NCBI RefSeq assembly: GCF_001456935.1
Contig: NZ_KQ758482.1
Coordinates: 910,249 to 974,248, forward strand
Direction: 5' to 3'
From: [Bacillus] enclensis
GTDB lineage: Bacteria > Bacillota > Bacilli > Bacillales > Bacillaceae_B
DNA: 64,000 nt
Both the position numbers and the translations under genes were made by a program. Below, piece by piece: positions 16,611 through 25,396 of this stretch. Numbering within the stretch: the first letter of the stretch is position 1; each line of letters begins with the position of its first letter. Below the pieces are notes generated by a model, which made no database searches, was not told the origin of the DNA, and saw only the letters and a program-made list of their open reading frames with translations.

Positions 16611-16626
16611 ATGTAAACGCTTCAAT
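16611..16626. promoter_or_regulatory. CcpA operator (cre) between thiolase and mvaB
   Basis: ATGTAAACGCTTCAAT matches the cre pattern WTGNAANCGNWWNCAW with a single mismatch. It sits in the 175-base gap between the divergent starts, about 30 bases upstream of the mvaB -35, so it could repress both directions in the presence of a preferred sugar. Confidence 0.6.
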
Positions 16627-16653
16627 TTCCTTTTTCTTTCTTAAAAAATTTAG

Positions 16654-16683
16654 TTGATTTTGTTGTCGAAATTTTCCTACAAT
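16654..16683 (+). promoter_or_regulatory. SigA promoter of mvaB
   Basis: TTGATT (16654-16659), 18 bases, then TACAAT (16678-16683); 19 bases before the ATG. Confidence 0.55.
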
Positions 16684-16702
16684 AAAAACAAGGGGGATGG
16701 AT

Positions 16703-17605
16703 ATGTTGAAATTACCTGAAAATATTACAATTATCGAAGTGGGCCCGCGGGACGGCCTGCAGAATGAAAAGAACTTTGTTCCGACTGAAACGAAGAAAGA
16801 ATTTATATTACGGTTGAAGGATTCCGGCATCAGGGAAATGGAGCTGACGTCTTTCGTCTCTCCCAAGTGGGTTCCCCAGATGCAGGATGCAGGCGATATA
16901 GTGGAATCGTGCCTTACCAGTGGCTCGCGTGATTTCGTCCTTGCACCGAATGAAAGGGGCCTTCAGCGTGTTTATGAAACGGGCTGCAGGGCAGTGGCTG
17001 TATTTGTAGGGGTAAGCAATACGTTCAATCAAAAAAATATTAATAAGACAACTGAAGATGCGCTCAATGACCTTGAACCTCTCATCAACGAGTTAAAAGA
17101 ACGCGGATATTTTGTGAGGGCCTGCATTTCGACCGCCTTCTACTGTCCATACGAAGGAAAGATCGCACCTGAGGATACGCTTGCCTTATGTAAAAGATTC
17201 GCGGATATGGGCGTGGATGAATTGAGTGTAGCGGATACCGTGGGCCGGGCGAATCCGCTTGAAGCCCATGCACTGTTCACTTTACTGAAAAGTGAACTGC
17301 CCGGTCTTCTCCTGACCGCTCATTTCCATGATACGAGGAAAATGGCCCTTGCCAACATCCTTGCTTCCATGCAGGCCGGGGTGGATCGCTTTGACAGTTC
17401 CGCCGGCGGGCTCGGGGGATGCCCTTTTGCTCCGGGAGCCACTGGGAATGTGGCAACCGAAGATGTCGTATTCATGGCGGAAGAGATGGGTGTGAAAACC
17501 GGCATCGATCTCGAAAAGCTCTCGCAGGCGATCGATGTCGTGAAGCCGTTTATCTCCCGCCCTGTTGAAAGCGGATATTACCGCCTTTACGAGCTGAATA
17601 AATAA
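16703..17605 (+). CDS. mvaB: Hydroxymethylglutaryl-CoA lyase
   Basis: A 300-residue HMG-CoA lyase (DRE-TIM family). It opens EVGPRDGLQNE, has the metal-binding HFHDTR, and near the C-terminus the active-site loop SSAGGLGGCPFAPGATGN with the catalytic cysteine. It splits HMG-CoA into acetoacetate and acetyl-CoA at the end of leucine breakdown. The ATG at 16703 has AGGGGG at good spacing; the one at 16697 is too close. The methylcrotonyl-CoA carboxylase steps that would feed it are not in the window. A small gene follows in the same transcription unit. Confidence 0.92.
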   Translation: MLKLPENITIIEVGPRDGLQNEKNFVPTETKKEFILRLKDSGIREMELTSFVSPKWVPQMQDAGDIVESCLTSGSRDFVLAPNERGLQRVYETGCRAVAVFVGVSNTFNQKNINKTTEDALNDLEPLINELKERGYFVRACISTAFYCPYEGKIAPEDTLALCKRFADMGVDELSVADTVGRANPLEAHALFTLLKSELPGLLLTAHFHDTRKMALANILASMQAGVDRFDSSAGGLGGCPFAPGATGNVATEDVVFMAEEMGVKTGIDLEKLSQAIDVVKPFISRPVESGYYRLYELNK

Positions 17606-17671
17606 GAGTTTGAATACACCTCCTGCTCCACGAGCATTCTAAGATTGACTGAATGCGAAGGAGATGAAAAC

Positions 17672-17803
17672 ATGAGTCAAAAGCGCGAAAAGGGAAACAG
17701 CCAGAAAGGAAAGCCGAACAGCGATACAGTGGCGAACACCCTGTCCGTAGAAGAACTCGATAAAGCGATTCACCCGACCAAAGGGCAAAATGCAAAATCT
17801 TGA
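17672..17803 (+). CDS. Hypothetical 43-residue hydrophilic protein
   Basis: MSQKREKGNSQKGKPNSDTV starts a 43-residue protein rich in Lys, Gln, Asn and Ser, with no hydrophobic segment and no cysteine. AAGGAG lies eight bases before the ATG, and a strong terminator follows its stop by ten bases. It is 66 bases downstream of mvaB, so it may be its last operon member. I do not recognise the family. The composition is reminiscent of minor small acid-soluble spore proteins, but no SASP signature is visible. Confidence 0.65.
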   Translation: MSQKREKGNSQKGKPNSDTVANTLSVEELDKAIHPTKGQNAKS

Positions 17804-17812
17804 TTCTTCTTT

Positions 17813-17850
17813 AGAAGCGCTCCCAAACTTTTGGGTGCGCTTCTTTTTTA
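17813..17850 (+). terminator. Terminator after mvaB and the small gene
   Basis: AGAAGCGC pairs with GCGCTTCT, with an inner CCCAAA/TTTGGG stem, followed by TTTTTTATT. Confidence 0.9.
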
Positions 17851-17928
17851 TTCCCTCCCCTGTGAATTCCACTTCTTTCCTCCTGATGTTAAAATGTAAG
17901 AAGAGCTGAAAGTCTATGAGGTGAAATC

Positions 17929-18858
17929 ATGAAGAAAAAATCTTATTTGATAGGCGGCCTCCTATCCGCCCTCGGGATCGGCGGGCTGGGCTATTTCATT
18001 ACGAATACCTTCCTGTACCTTCCCAAAAAAGATGAAAAATCGGTTCGTTCAAGGGAAATCGATGCACTCCGGCTCATCCAGGAAGAGTATGATGCGCTTC
18101 CTAAAAAAGAAGTGTACATCCCCTCTCCTTACGGATATGATCTCAATGCTGTTTTCGTCACTCCCCACCCGCATAAGAGGTACATGATCTTTGCGCATGG
18201 TGTTACTGAAAACAAGCTTAATTCCATTAAATATATGAATCTGTTCATTAAAAAAGGATTCAATGCCATCATCTATGACCACCGGCGGCACGGGAAATCC
18301 GGCGGGAAGTCGACCAGCTATGGATATTACGAAAAATTCGACTTAAAAGCAGTCGTCGACGAATTGATCCTCCGGGAAGGTGAGAATGTCTATTTCGGCA
18401 TACACGGCGAGTCCATGGGGGCCGCCACCATCCTTCTCTACGGGGGGAGTGTCGAGGACCGGGCAGACTTTTATATTGCAGATTGCCCGTATTCCGATTT
18501 CGGGGAACAGCTTGCCTACAGGATGAGCGTGGAACTGAAAATTCCTGCGGGATTCCTGCTGCCCCTCGTAAACCGGACATTAAAATTCCGCGAGGGCTAT
18601 TCGTTAAAGGATCTCTCCCCTGTCTCCGTCATCGGGAACATCCGTAAGCCTGTCCTGTTCATCCACAGCATGGAAGATGATTATATCCTGCCGAAAATGA
18701 CGGAAGATTTATTCCACATGAAGCAGGGGCCGAAAATGATGCATCTTGATTTCCGCGGCACCCATGCACAATCCTACAATGAAGACCCCGAAAAGTATGA
18801 GGGCGTGGTGCAGCAATTCCTTGATGAAGTCGTAGACCATGGAAAGGAGGCAGAGTAA
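17929..18858 (+). CDS. yqkD: Alpha/beta hydrolase, YqkD-like
   Basis: A 309-residue protein with an N-terminal membrane anchor or signal (about 6-30) and an alpha/beta hydrolase domain. The nucleophile is Ser162 in GIHGESMGA. Asp250 or Asp251 (HSMEDDY) and His279 (GTHAQ) complete the triad. It matches B. subtilis YqkD. The substrate is unknown; it may act as an esterase at the outer membrane face. The start has GAGGTGA upstream. The next gene begins immediately after its stop. Confidence 0.85.
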   Translation: MKKKSYLIGGLLSALGIGGLGYFITNTFLYLPKKDEKSVRSREIDALRLIQEEYDALPKKEVYIPSPYGYDLNAVFVTPHPHKRYMIFAHGVTENKLNSIKYMNLFIKKGFNAIIYDHRRHGKSGGKSTSYGYYEKFDLKAVVDELILREGENVYFGIHGESMGAATILLYGGSVEDRADFYIADCPYSDFGEQLAYRMSVELKIPAGFLLPLVNRTLKFREGYSLKDLSPVSVIGNIRKPVLFIHSMEDDYILPKMTEDLFHMKQGPKMMHLDFRGTHAQSYNEDPEKYEGVVQQFLDEVVDHGKEAE

Positions 18859-19776
18859 ATGATCCCCGAATACTTTCAAGCAAAAATGGAAGCGATGTAT
18901 GGAGACAAGGGTTCGGCCTGGGTCGAACAGGCAGAGCAAACCATTCTTTCCCTTCAGGAAAAACGCAGTCTGTCATTCGGCGAACCTTTTTCCCTGAGCT
19001 ATAACTTTGTGGTTCCCGCCGTTCTCCCGGACGGTACTTCTGCGGTGCTGAAAATGGGTTATCCCAATAAAGAGTTTTCCAACGAGTTCCATGCACTCCG
19101 CGAGTTCGCCGGTGATGCCATGGTGAAAGTCATTGATTCCGATCAGGAAGCAGGCTGGATCATCCTGACCCATATACAGCCCGGCCGGGCCCTTCATTCC
19201 CTGAGGGATGAAATGAAGCAGTTAAAGATTTTCGCTGCTATTGCGGAAAAATTGTGGCACAAGCCTTCTACTACCCATCCGTTTCCCGATGTCGAAGCCT
19301 GGTCGGAAGGGATCAGACGTTATAAATCCCGCTTTAAGGACGGGAACGGTCCCCTGCCGGAGAAGATGATTTCAAAGGCAGAGTCCCTTTTCAGCAGGCT
19401 CCTCGGTTCTTCAGAGGAACGATACCTGCTTCACGGCGACCTGCACCATGAGAACATCCTCTATTCTGAATCGGCGGGCTGGACGGCCATCGATCCAAAG
19501 GGGCTGATCGGTGAGCGGGAATACGACTGCATCCAGTACACCCTGAATCACTGGAAGGACCATGAAGACCCTTATGAACTTTTGAAATTCAGGACGGCAG
19601 CCTTCTCTTCCCTGCTTTCCCTTTCTTATGAAAGACTGATCTCCTACGGATTCTGCCACTCGGTGCTGTCTGCCTGCTGGTGTACCGAAGATGGGAGCGA
19701 CTGCTGGAAAAACGGGGCAGCCATTGCGGAAATGTATGAAAGGCTCTTGAACGAAAATAAAGCCGGTTCCCTTTGA
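18859..19776 (+). CDS. Aminoglycoside phosphotransferase family kinase
   Basis: A 305-residue APH-fold protein. The catalytic loop is HGDLHHENIL and the metal-binding motif is AIDPKGLIG, as in the APH(6)/streptomycin 6-kinase-like branch. The ATP lysine is probably Lys in SAVLKMG. The ATG follows the yqkD stop directly, with AAAGGAGG inside that gene, so the two are coupled. Such chromosomal kinases often act on small hydroxylated molecules; resistance cannot be assumed. Confidence 0.75.
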   Translation: MIPEYFQAKMEAMYGDKGSAWVEQAEQTILSLQEKRSLSFGEPFSLSYNFVVPAVLPDGTSAVLKMGYPNKEFSNEFHALREFAGDAMVKVIDSDQEAGWIILTHIQPGRALHSLRDEMKQLKIFAAIAEKLWHKPSTTHPFPDVEAWSEGIRRYKSRFKDGNGPLPEKMISKAESLFSRLLGSSEERYLLHGDLHHENILYSESAGWTAIDPKGLIGEREYDCIQYTLNHWKDHEDPYELLKFRTAAFSSLLSLSYERLISYGFCHSVLSACWCTEDGSDCWKNGAAIAEMYERLLNENKAGSL

Positions 19777-19790
19777 GGACCGGCTTTTTC
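19759..19790. terminator. Bidirectional terminator between the kinase and the HesB-like gene
   Basis: AAGCCGGTTCC and GGACCGGCTT form a stem overlapping the end of the kinase gene, with TTTTTCTC on the plus strand and TTTATTTTC on the minus strand. Confidence 0.85.
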
Positions 19791-19791
19791 T

Positions 19792-20124
19792 CTATTCTCC
19801 AGGGTACAGGATGAAGTTCATCCTACCGTTGAGGATCTGTCCCGGACTTTTCAGTTGAAACGTATTACTGGCTGTGGAAAAATCGATTTTCAGCTCTTCA
19901 TCAAGGAAAACCGTTTTCGACTTTTCCACCAAAATTGGAAAATGATTGGTCTCGACTGCCACATCATCGATTTCATCCGGTTCTGATACATACCATAAGG
20001 TCGGGACGCCTGACACTACACATCCGCACCCGTCTATATCATATTTCAATTTCAAATGGCCTCTCCGGCCTGCTGTTTTCTCATTTATCTTTTCTGCTGC
20101 CGCTTCTGTAAGTTGAATTTTCAT
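19792..20124 (-). CDS. yqkB: HesB/YqkB-like iron-sulfur biosynthesis family protein
   Basis: A 110-residue protein of the HesB/IscA-like (Fe-S_biosyn) fold, beginning MKIQLTEAAAEKINEK. It retains a DGCGCVVSG motif in the middle but lacks the C-terminal Cys-Gly-Cys of true A-type carriers. Its sequence and place near yqkD match YqkB. GGAGG lies seven bases before the ATG at 20124; a longer frame upstream has no support. Its exact role is unknown. Confidence 0.8.
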   Translation of the reverse strand: MKIQLTEAAAEKINEKTAGRRGHLKLKYDIDGCGCVVSGVPTLWYVSEPDEIDDVAVETNHFPILVEKSKTVFLDEELKIDFSTASNTFQLKSPGQILNGRMNFILYPGE

Positions 20125-20251
20125 GTGACTTCCTCCTCCCCTCCATCCTATCATATTTTTTCTCGTCCCTTTATTATATTGCATTTTTTCATCTTTCACT
20201 TTACTATCAGTATGGGGAAACTTTTGTATTTTATAGAAAGGGTGGTTTTTC

Positions 20252-20467
20252 ATGGCAAAAGCTCAAATCAAAGTAAATGATAACGGTTCTCTTCGTGTAA
20301 GCGGGGATGTGGAGCTGATCGATGCTGACGGAAATGTATTTCCTACGAAGCAGGTCTTCTCTCTGTGCCGCTGCGGCCTGTCTGCTAAAATGCCGTTCTG
20401 CGACGCATCCCACAAGGGGAAATTCGAATCCTGTGTACGTGCTGAGAAAGTGCTGGACGAGGAATGA
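20252..20467 (+). CDS. CDGSH-type iron-sulfur domain protein
   Basis: A 71-residue protein. The cluster site is CRCGLSAKMPFCDASHKG, the CxCxxSxxxPxCDxxH arrangement of CDGSH proteins with Ala in place of the usual Gly. Three cysteines and one histidine would hold a 2Fe-2S cluster. AAAGGGTGG precedes the ATG and a terminator follows, so it is an independent small gene, divergent from the HesB-like gene. Its role is unknown; family members act in redox or iron handling. Confidence 0.85.
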   Translation: MAKAQIKVNDNGSLRVSGDVELIDADGNVFPTKQVFSLCRCGLSAKMPFCDASHKGKFESCVRAEKVLDEE

Positions 20468-20479
20468 TCCTTTAAACCG

Positions 20480-20505
20480 GAGAGGCTTTCAGCCTCTCTT
20501 TTTTC
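20480..20505 (+). terminator. Terminator of the CDGSH gene
   Basis: GAGAGGCT, loop TTC, AGCCTCTC, then TTTTTTC. Confidence 0.88.
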
Positions 20506-20506
20506 T

Positions 20507-20845
20507 TCAGCCTTCTTCAAAAAGTCGGATGTCCGAGATGCCTGTCAAGGGGATATACCGGACTTTCCCGTCGCTGTCCACAACGTGCAGCTTCCCTTCC
20601 AATGAATCGGCGTGATGGATGAGGCCGACGAGCAGTTCATGACGATGATTCACATAGTGGGTGATCGCTACGGCTTTCCCAAACTCCATTGCTTCCGCCA
20701 CCGTTTCGTTCAATACTTCCAATTCTTGTTCATCGAGCTCTTTTTTCTTTTCGTACGTATCCTCCTTCGCCCAGTCCCGTAATAATTTCACATGCTCCGG
20801 GAGCATCATGGACGTCCATTTGATTCTTCCGCGGTCCCGTATCAC
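20507..20845 (-). CDS. YolD-like protein
   Basis: A 112-residue protein of the YolD family. It has the typical opening RDRGRIKWTSMMLPEHVKLL and a C-terminal small beta domain. YolD-like genes are regularly found next to UvrX/Y-family polymerases in Bacillus and their phages and share SOS control. It starts 21 bases after uvrX, so both should be on one LexA-controlled transcript. Its biochemical function is unknown. Confidence 0.85.
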   Translation of the reverse strand: MIRDRGRIKWTSMMLPEHVKLLRDWAKEDTYEKKKELDEQELEVLNETVAEAMEFGKAVAITHYVNHRHELLVGLIHHADSLEGKLHVVDSDGKVRYIPLTGISDIRLFEEG

Positions 20846-20866
20846 TTGCTCACCTCCTGGATTTCA

Positions 20867-22129
20867 TCACGATTTATGACCCCCGACCAGACGCGCACGA
20901 TGTCTTGCCGTCCCCGCCTCCGTATAGGATACTGCCCTGAGCAGGGAAGCCGATCCATATTTGCGGCGGATCCTGTCCACCACATATCCCAATTCCCGCT
21001 TCTCCCACCGTTTCGGCTCGAATAAGGAAATCTGCATCGTTTCATCTTCCACAATATTCGAAAGGGCAATGGAAATTTTCCGGACAGTCTTCCCATTATA
21101 ATTCTCTTCGAAAAGCTCGAGGCAGACCCTGTACAGATCCATCGTGATATTGGTCGGCTCATCGACTGTCCGCGACCGGTGAAACCCGCCCCCGAATTCC
21201 TCCCGGCTGTATCCGATCCCGAAACTGACGGTCCGTCCGGCCTTCCGGTGCGTCCTCGCCCTCCTGGCCACCTCCTCGCACATTTCAAGGATGACAGACT
21301 TGATTTCCTTCCTTTCCTTGTAGTCCCTCAAAAGGATCTGGCTCTTGCCGAAGCTGATCTGCCCTTCCATGATCGGCGCCCCAATCTCGGACAAGTCCAC
21401 ACCCCAGGCATGATAATACAGCTGGTTGCCCATCACCCCGAATTTCGCCTCCAGTTTCCCGAGGTCATACTGCGCGAGCTGCCCGACCGAGAAGATCCCC
21501 ATCCGGTTGAGCGTCTTTTCGAGACGGCGGCCGATTCCCCACATCTCGCTGAGAGGGGCCAGGGGCCAAAGCTTTTCCGGCACGTCTTCATATTTCCACT
21601 CTGCAATTCCCTCCTTCTTTGCTTCAAGGTCGAGGCAGAGTTTGGATAGAAGCAGATTCGGGCCGATGCCAATCGCACACGGCAGCTGAAACTCCCTTTC
21701 CATATCATCTTTGATTTTACGGGCGATGGTCATGGCGTCCCCCCACAGATGGGTGGCCCCGTCGATTTTGATGAAGCTTTCATCGACGCTGTACGTATGG
21801 ATAGCGTCTTTCGGGACATAGCGATGAAACAAGCGGGTGATTTCAGTGGATATGCGCACGTAGGTGGCCATTTTCGGCTCCACGAGCCTGATGCGGGGAT
21901 CCTTTGGGATTTCGAACATCCTGGATCCGGTCTTGATGCCAAAGTCCTTCTTTAACTTGGGAGATGCAGCCAGCACAATGCTTCCCTGCCTGTCCGGGTC
22001 CCCGACAACCGCCAAGTGGCATTCGAGCGGATCGAGGCCGAGCATGACAGCCGAACAGCTGGCGTAAAAGCTCTTCATATCGATGCATAAAATCTTGTGA
22101 TGCGGCAGCCCGCTGTAGTCGACAGTCAT
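20867..22129 (-). CDS. uvrX: Y-family DNA polymerase, UvrX/YqjW-like
   Basis: A 420-residue Y-family polymerase. The palm motifs CIDMKSFYASCSA and YSVDESFIKI carry the metal-binding acidic residues, and the little-finger domain follows a helix-hairpin-helix at about 190-230 (GIGRRLEKTLNRMGI). QISLF near residue 380 is a plausible sliding-clamp motif. It is of the UvrX/YqjW rather than the DinB branch. GGAAGGAG is eight bases before the ATG at 22129. Two LexA boxes flank its promoter, so it should be DNA-damage induced. yolD follows. Confidence 0.9.
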   Translation of the reverse strand: MTVDYSGLPHHKILCIDMKSFYASCSAVMLGLDPLECHLAVVGDPDRQGSIVLAASPKLKKDFGIKTGSRMFEIPKDPRIRLVEPKMATYVRISTEITRLFHRYVPKDAIHTYSVDESFIKIDGATHLWGDAMTIARKIKDDMEREFQLPCAIGIGPNLLLSKLCLDLEAKKEGIAEWKYEDVPEKLWPLAPLSEMWGIGRRLEKTLNRMGIFSVGQLAQYDLGKLEAKFGVMGNQLYYHAWGVDLSEIGAPIMEGQISFGKSQILLRDYKERKEIKSVILEMCEEVARRARTHRKAGRTVSFGIGYSREEFGGGFHRSRTVDEPTNITMDLYRVCLELFEENYNGKTVRKISIALSNIVEDETMQISLFEPKRWEKRELGYVVDRIRRKYGSASLLRAVSYTEAGTARHRARLVGGHKS

Positions 22130-22154
22130 CCTTCTCACTCCTTCCTTATTACTA

Positions 22155-22207
22155 CGAACGTTCGTTCTCTTTTATTATATGTATGATTTTATACGAATAC
22201 ACGTTCG
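22155..22207 (-). promoter_or_regulatory. SOS-controlled promoter of uvrX with two LexA boxes
   Basis: CGAACGTTCGTTCT (22155-22168) and CGAATACACGTTCG (22194-22207) each match the Bacillus LexA/DinR box CGAACNNNNGTTCG with one mismatch. Between them on the minus strand lies TATAAT (22174-22179) with TGTATT 16 bases upstream (22196-22201). One box therefore overlaps the -35 and the other sits just past the -10. Confidence 0.8.
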
Positions 22208-22253
22208 CTTTCAACTTAAATTATTGGGAATGGAGTAAAAATATCGGGAGACC

Positions 22254-22491
22254 GAAAAGCGGAAGGGCTTTGATTAGAGGCGGGGGGCATAAGGCAGAAC
22301 GGCCACGAAGGCGGATCTTTGCCTTCGTGGACAATTTGGCTTATTACATGTGCCTCTAAGCCCTGGAGCTGGACACTAGAAAAGCGGAGGCGGCTCGCTC
22401 AGAGGCGGCAAGCATAAGGCGAATCGGTCACGAAGGCGTTCTTTGCCTTCTTGGCCGATTTGACTTATGACATGTGCTTCTAAGCCGACAT
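22254..22491 (+). repeat. Dispersed long-hairpin repeat, two tandem units (R3a, R3b)
   Basis: Two head-to-tail units, about 22254-22377 and 22378-22491. Each starts with AAAAGCGGA and runs through CATAAG, GAAGGCG, a TCTTT loop, GCCTTC, CTTAT(T/G) and GTGCNTCTAAGCC. Each folds as a long nested hairpin. They are in the opposite orientation to R1 and R2. They lie upstream of uvrX, with array C about 150 bases further on. Confidence 0.8.
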
Positions 22492-22640
22492 CACGAAAGG
22501 CGGAAGATCTTCAAATAGTGGTGATAGGAAAGAGGTTTTCACCCTTTTTTGAAGGGATTTCAACAGTATTGGATATTCAGTGATAACTCAGGGCCGCAGC
22601 GGGCGGCCCATATTCTCCCGGGCCCCTTGTAATGAGTCAA

Positions 22641-22759
22641 ATTGCGCAGCTTATCTGAAGGATTGCGCCGGATTCTCATTTATTGCGTCACTTTAAGGAT
22701 AATTGCGCACCTTTTCAATTAATTGCGCCTCTTTCCCGATAATTGCGCTTCTTAGAATG
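22641..22759 (+). repeat. Five-unit periodic array, family C
   Basis: Units at 22641-22661, 22662-22681, 22682-22701, 22702-22721 and 22722-22741 (21 then 20 bases each) all start ATTGCGC or ATTGCGT. A truncated sixth core begins at 22742. The second half of each unit varies, with a weak CTTT preference. The array lies between the uvrX promoter region and the gdh terminator. No coding or CRISPR explanation fits. Confidence 0.8.
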
Positions 22760-22830
22760 ATTCTTATTGAGTCGCCTTCCGCGGCTCACATGAAATCGGG
22801 ATATCCTTGGCAGCGGGCCTGCCTGCAAAT

Positions 22831-22862
22831 AAAAAAGAGTCTGCTCGATCAAGAGCAGACTC
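22831..22862 (-). terminator. Terminator of glcU-gdh
   Basis: GAGTCTGCTC (22837-22846) and GAGCAGACTC (22853-22862) form a perfect stem. On the minus strand it is followed by TTTTTTATTT. Confidence 0.92.
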
Positions 22863-22869
22863 CATCCCA

Positions 22870-23676
<807 letters not shown>

Positions 23677-23709
23677 TTATGAAATGCCGGCAGACCTGTT
23701 TTTCCCGGA

Positions 23710-24564
23710 CTATTCCTTCGTAAAGCCAAGCAATACGCCGCCGATGATGATCAGGATACATCCTGCAATCACAAGCAGAATTTGTTTCTTCGATTTCTTT
23801 TCACCCAAGAAGAACAAACCTCCGATTGTAGAGATCACGATTCCGGTCTGAGACAGTGAAAAGCTCGTCGCCACACCGATTCTCGGCAGTGCGAGCAAGA
23901 GCCCCAGATTTCCGGCTGCCCACATGAGCCCGGTCAAGATGTTCCTGGCAGTATATTTATTGAATGGCTTATGCCTGATGGTGATGGCGACCGCCCCGAT
24001 GAACATTCCAATGGCCTGCGGTAAAACGGCTTCCCAGCCGTCGATTTCGAACCAGCGGACGATGACGACATATGCAATATATCCAAGGCTTGAAATAAAC
24101 AGGGTCAGAAGCCCTTTTTTCAACTGCTGATTGTCTTTGTCTTCGGACTTTTGCGTGTAGGAAGTCAGGATGACACCGATGATAAGCGCAATGACAGCCC
24201 CGCTTCCAAGCATGATGGTTTCAGTGGTCGTCCATTCTTTGAAGACCAATACCCCAAAAAGAGTCGTTCCGATCAATTGCATCCCTGTAGAAATGGGGAC
24301 GGTCTTTGCAACCCCGATAAATTTGACACTCGCCAGCTGATTTACCTGGCCAACCGCCCAAAACACACCCGATATAAAGCCGACACTCCAGACAAGCATC
24401 GATAATTCAGGTGACTTAAAAAGGAAAATACCGGCGGCGAACAGCAGGGATCCGATCGTGATCCCGACCGTCTGACTGTAGGCATTCCCCCCGAGCTTGA
24501 CACTTACAAACACAAGACTCCCCCATGCGACCGCGGGGATGAGGGCTAACAATATTCCCGTCAT
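23710..24564 (-). CDS. glcU: Glucose uptake protein GlcU
   Basis: A 284-residue membrane protein with about ten hydrophobic segments across its length. It is of the GRP/DMT transporter type, starting TGILLALIPAVAWGSLVFVS. The ATG at 24564 has AAGGA nine bases upstream; a GTG seven codons earlier is less likely. It imports glucose (a facilitator or proton-coupled), which Gdh then oxidises. The glcU-gdh order is as in B. subtilis, and a SigG-like promoter precedes it. Confidence 0.9.
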   Translation of the reverse strand: MTGILLALIPAVAWGSLVFVSVKLGGNAYSQTVGITIGSLLFAAGIFLFKSPELSMLVWSVGFISGVFWAVGQVNQLASVKFIGVAKTVPISTGMQLIGTTLFGVLVFKEWTTTETIMLGSGAVIALIIGVILTSYTQKSEDKDNQQLKKGLLTLFISSLGYIAYVVIVRWFEIDGWEAVLPQAIGMFIGAVAITIRHKPFNKYTARNILTGLMWAAGNLGLLLALPRIGVATSFSLSQTGIVISTIGGLFFLGEKKSKKQILLVIAGCILIIIGGVLLGFTKE

Positions 24565-24596
24565 ACATTCACATCCTTCTTTCACTTAGATGACCC

Positions 24597-24626
24597 TAGT
24601 TTCCCACGGAAAAGAAAAAATAGGCA
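24597..24626 (-). promoter_or_regulatory. SigG-like promoter of glcU-gdh
   Basis: On the minus strand TGCCTA (24621-24626) is followed after exactly 17 bases by GAAACTA (24597-24603). These match 5 of 6 and 5 of 7 positions of the SigG consensus. It lies 33 bases upstream of glcU. Confidence 0.5.
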
Positions 24627-24787
24627 TCAAATTTACTTGACAAGGAAAATTTCCCTGTCCAATGGTGCATACCCTCATTTTCTTTTTAATAATCCAGCGG
24701 GGGATAACAGGTGGAGATTCGTAGAGACTTGCGGGAAGATGGAAAGGCTTTGCTTGCCGCTGCAGCCGATTGAAGGATCATTGCACG

Positions 24788-24818
24788 AAAAAAAGAGCGG
24801 TTTGACGACCGCTCTTTC
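24788..24818 (-). terminator. Terminator of the lipoprotein gene
   Basis: AAAGAGCGGT and ACCGCTCTTT pair around CGTCAA and end in T-rich sequence on the minus strand. It touches the stop codon. Confidence 0.88.
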
Positions 24819-25347
24819 ATTCCTTGGCAGATGTATTGATGGGCACGATCACGCGTTTGTCTTCAATGCTGATAAGCACGTGGACATCGCGGTTGAGGGC
24901 TAAGTCTTTAAAGCGCAGGGAATACATCCCTGTCGGATTTTTCTCCATCGACTGCACGACAACCTGGGAAAAACGGGGGTCATTCACCACAAGCTCGACG
25001 GCGTCCCCTTCTTTTTCGCTTTGTTCATCGGTCAGCAGGATGAATTGCCGCGCTGCTGCACTGGCGGGGAAAGATTCTCCCTTCACCCCGTCATACTTCA
25101 CCTTTACCTTCTGACCGATTTTTAAATCCTCTCTATGTAACGATTTCTTTTTATCTGAATGAAACGTTGTCTGTTTATCGAATGAAAACCATATGTCATT
25201 GATTAGTACTTTATTATTCGAAATGTCTATATCAGTCGCAAAGCCTATGAAATCTTCATCTTGCTGAGGCTTGCCAACACCGGAAGCATTGCATCCGGAT
25301 AAAAGAAAAAAGACACACAGCATGAATAGAACAGGTTGTTTTTTCAT
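24817..25347 (-). CDS. Putative lipoprotein
   Basis: A 176-residue protein with a lipoprotein signal peptide (LFMLCVFFLLSGC, lipobox Cys at 19). It is followed by a segment (DEDFIGFATDIDISNNKVLI) like the small beta-barrel of DUF3221-type Bacillus lipoproteins, then a mixed domain. It stands alone with its own ribosome site and terminator. The function is not known. Confidence 0.75.
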   Translation of the reverse strand: MKKQPVLFMLCVFFLLSGCNASGVGKPQQDEDFIGFATDIDISNNKVLINDIWFSFDKQTTFHSDKKKSLHREDLKIGQKVKVKYDGVKGESFPASAAARQFILLTDEQSEKEGDAVELVVNDPRFSQVVVQSMEKNPTGMYSLRFKDLALNRDVHVLISIEDKRVIVPINTSAKE

Positions 25348-25396
25348 AGACTCCCTCCTTGTAAGATTAGACGTACTAAAGTACTATTTGGTTTCA

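Noticed and set aside
18859..19776. Acquired aminoglycoside resistance gene
   Set aside because: The APH fold is shared by many housekeeping kinases. The gene is coupled to yqkD with no mobile-element context, so resistance is not supported.
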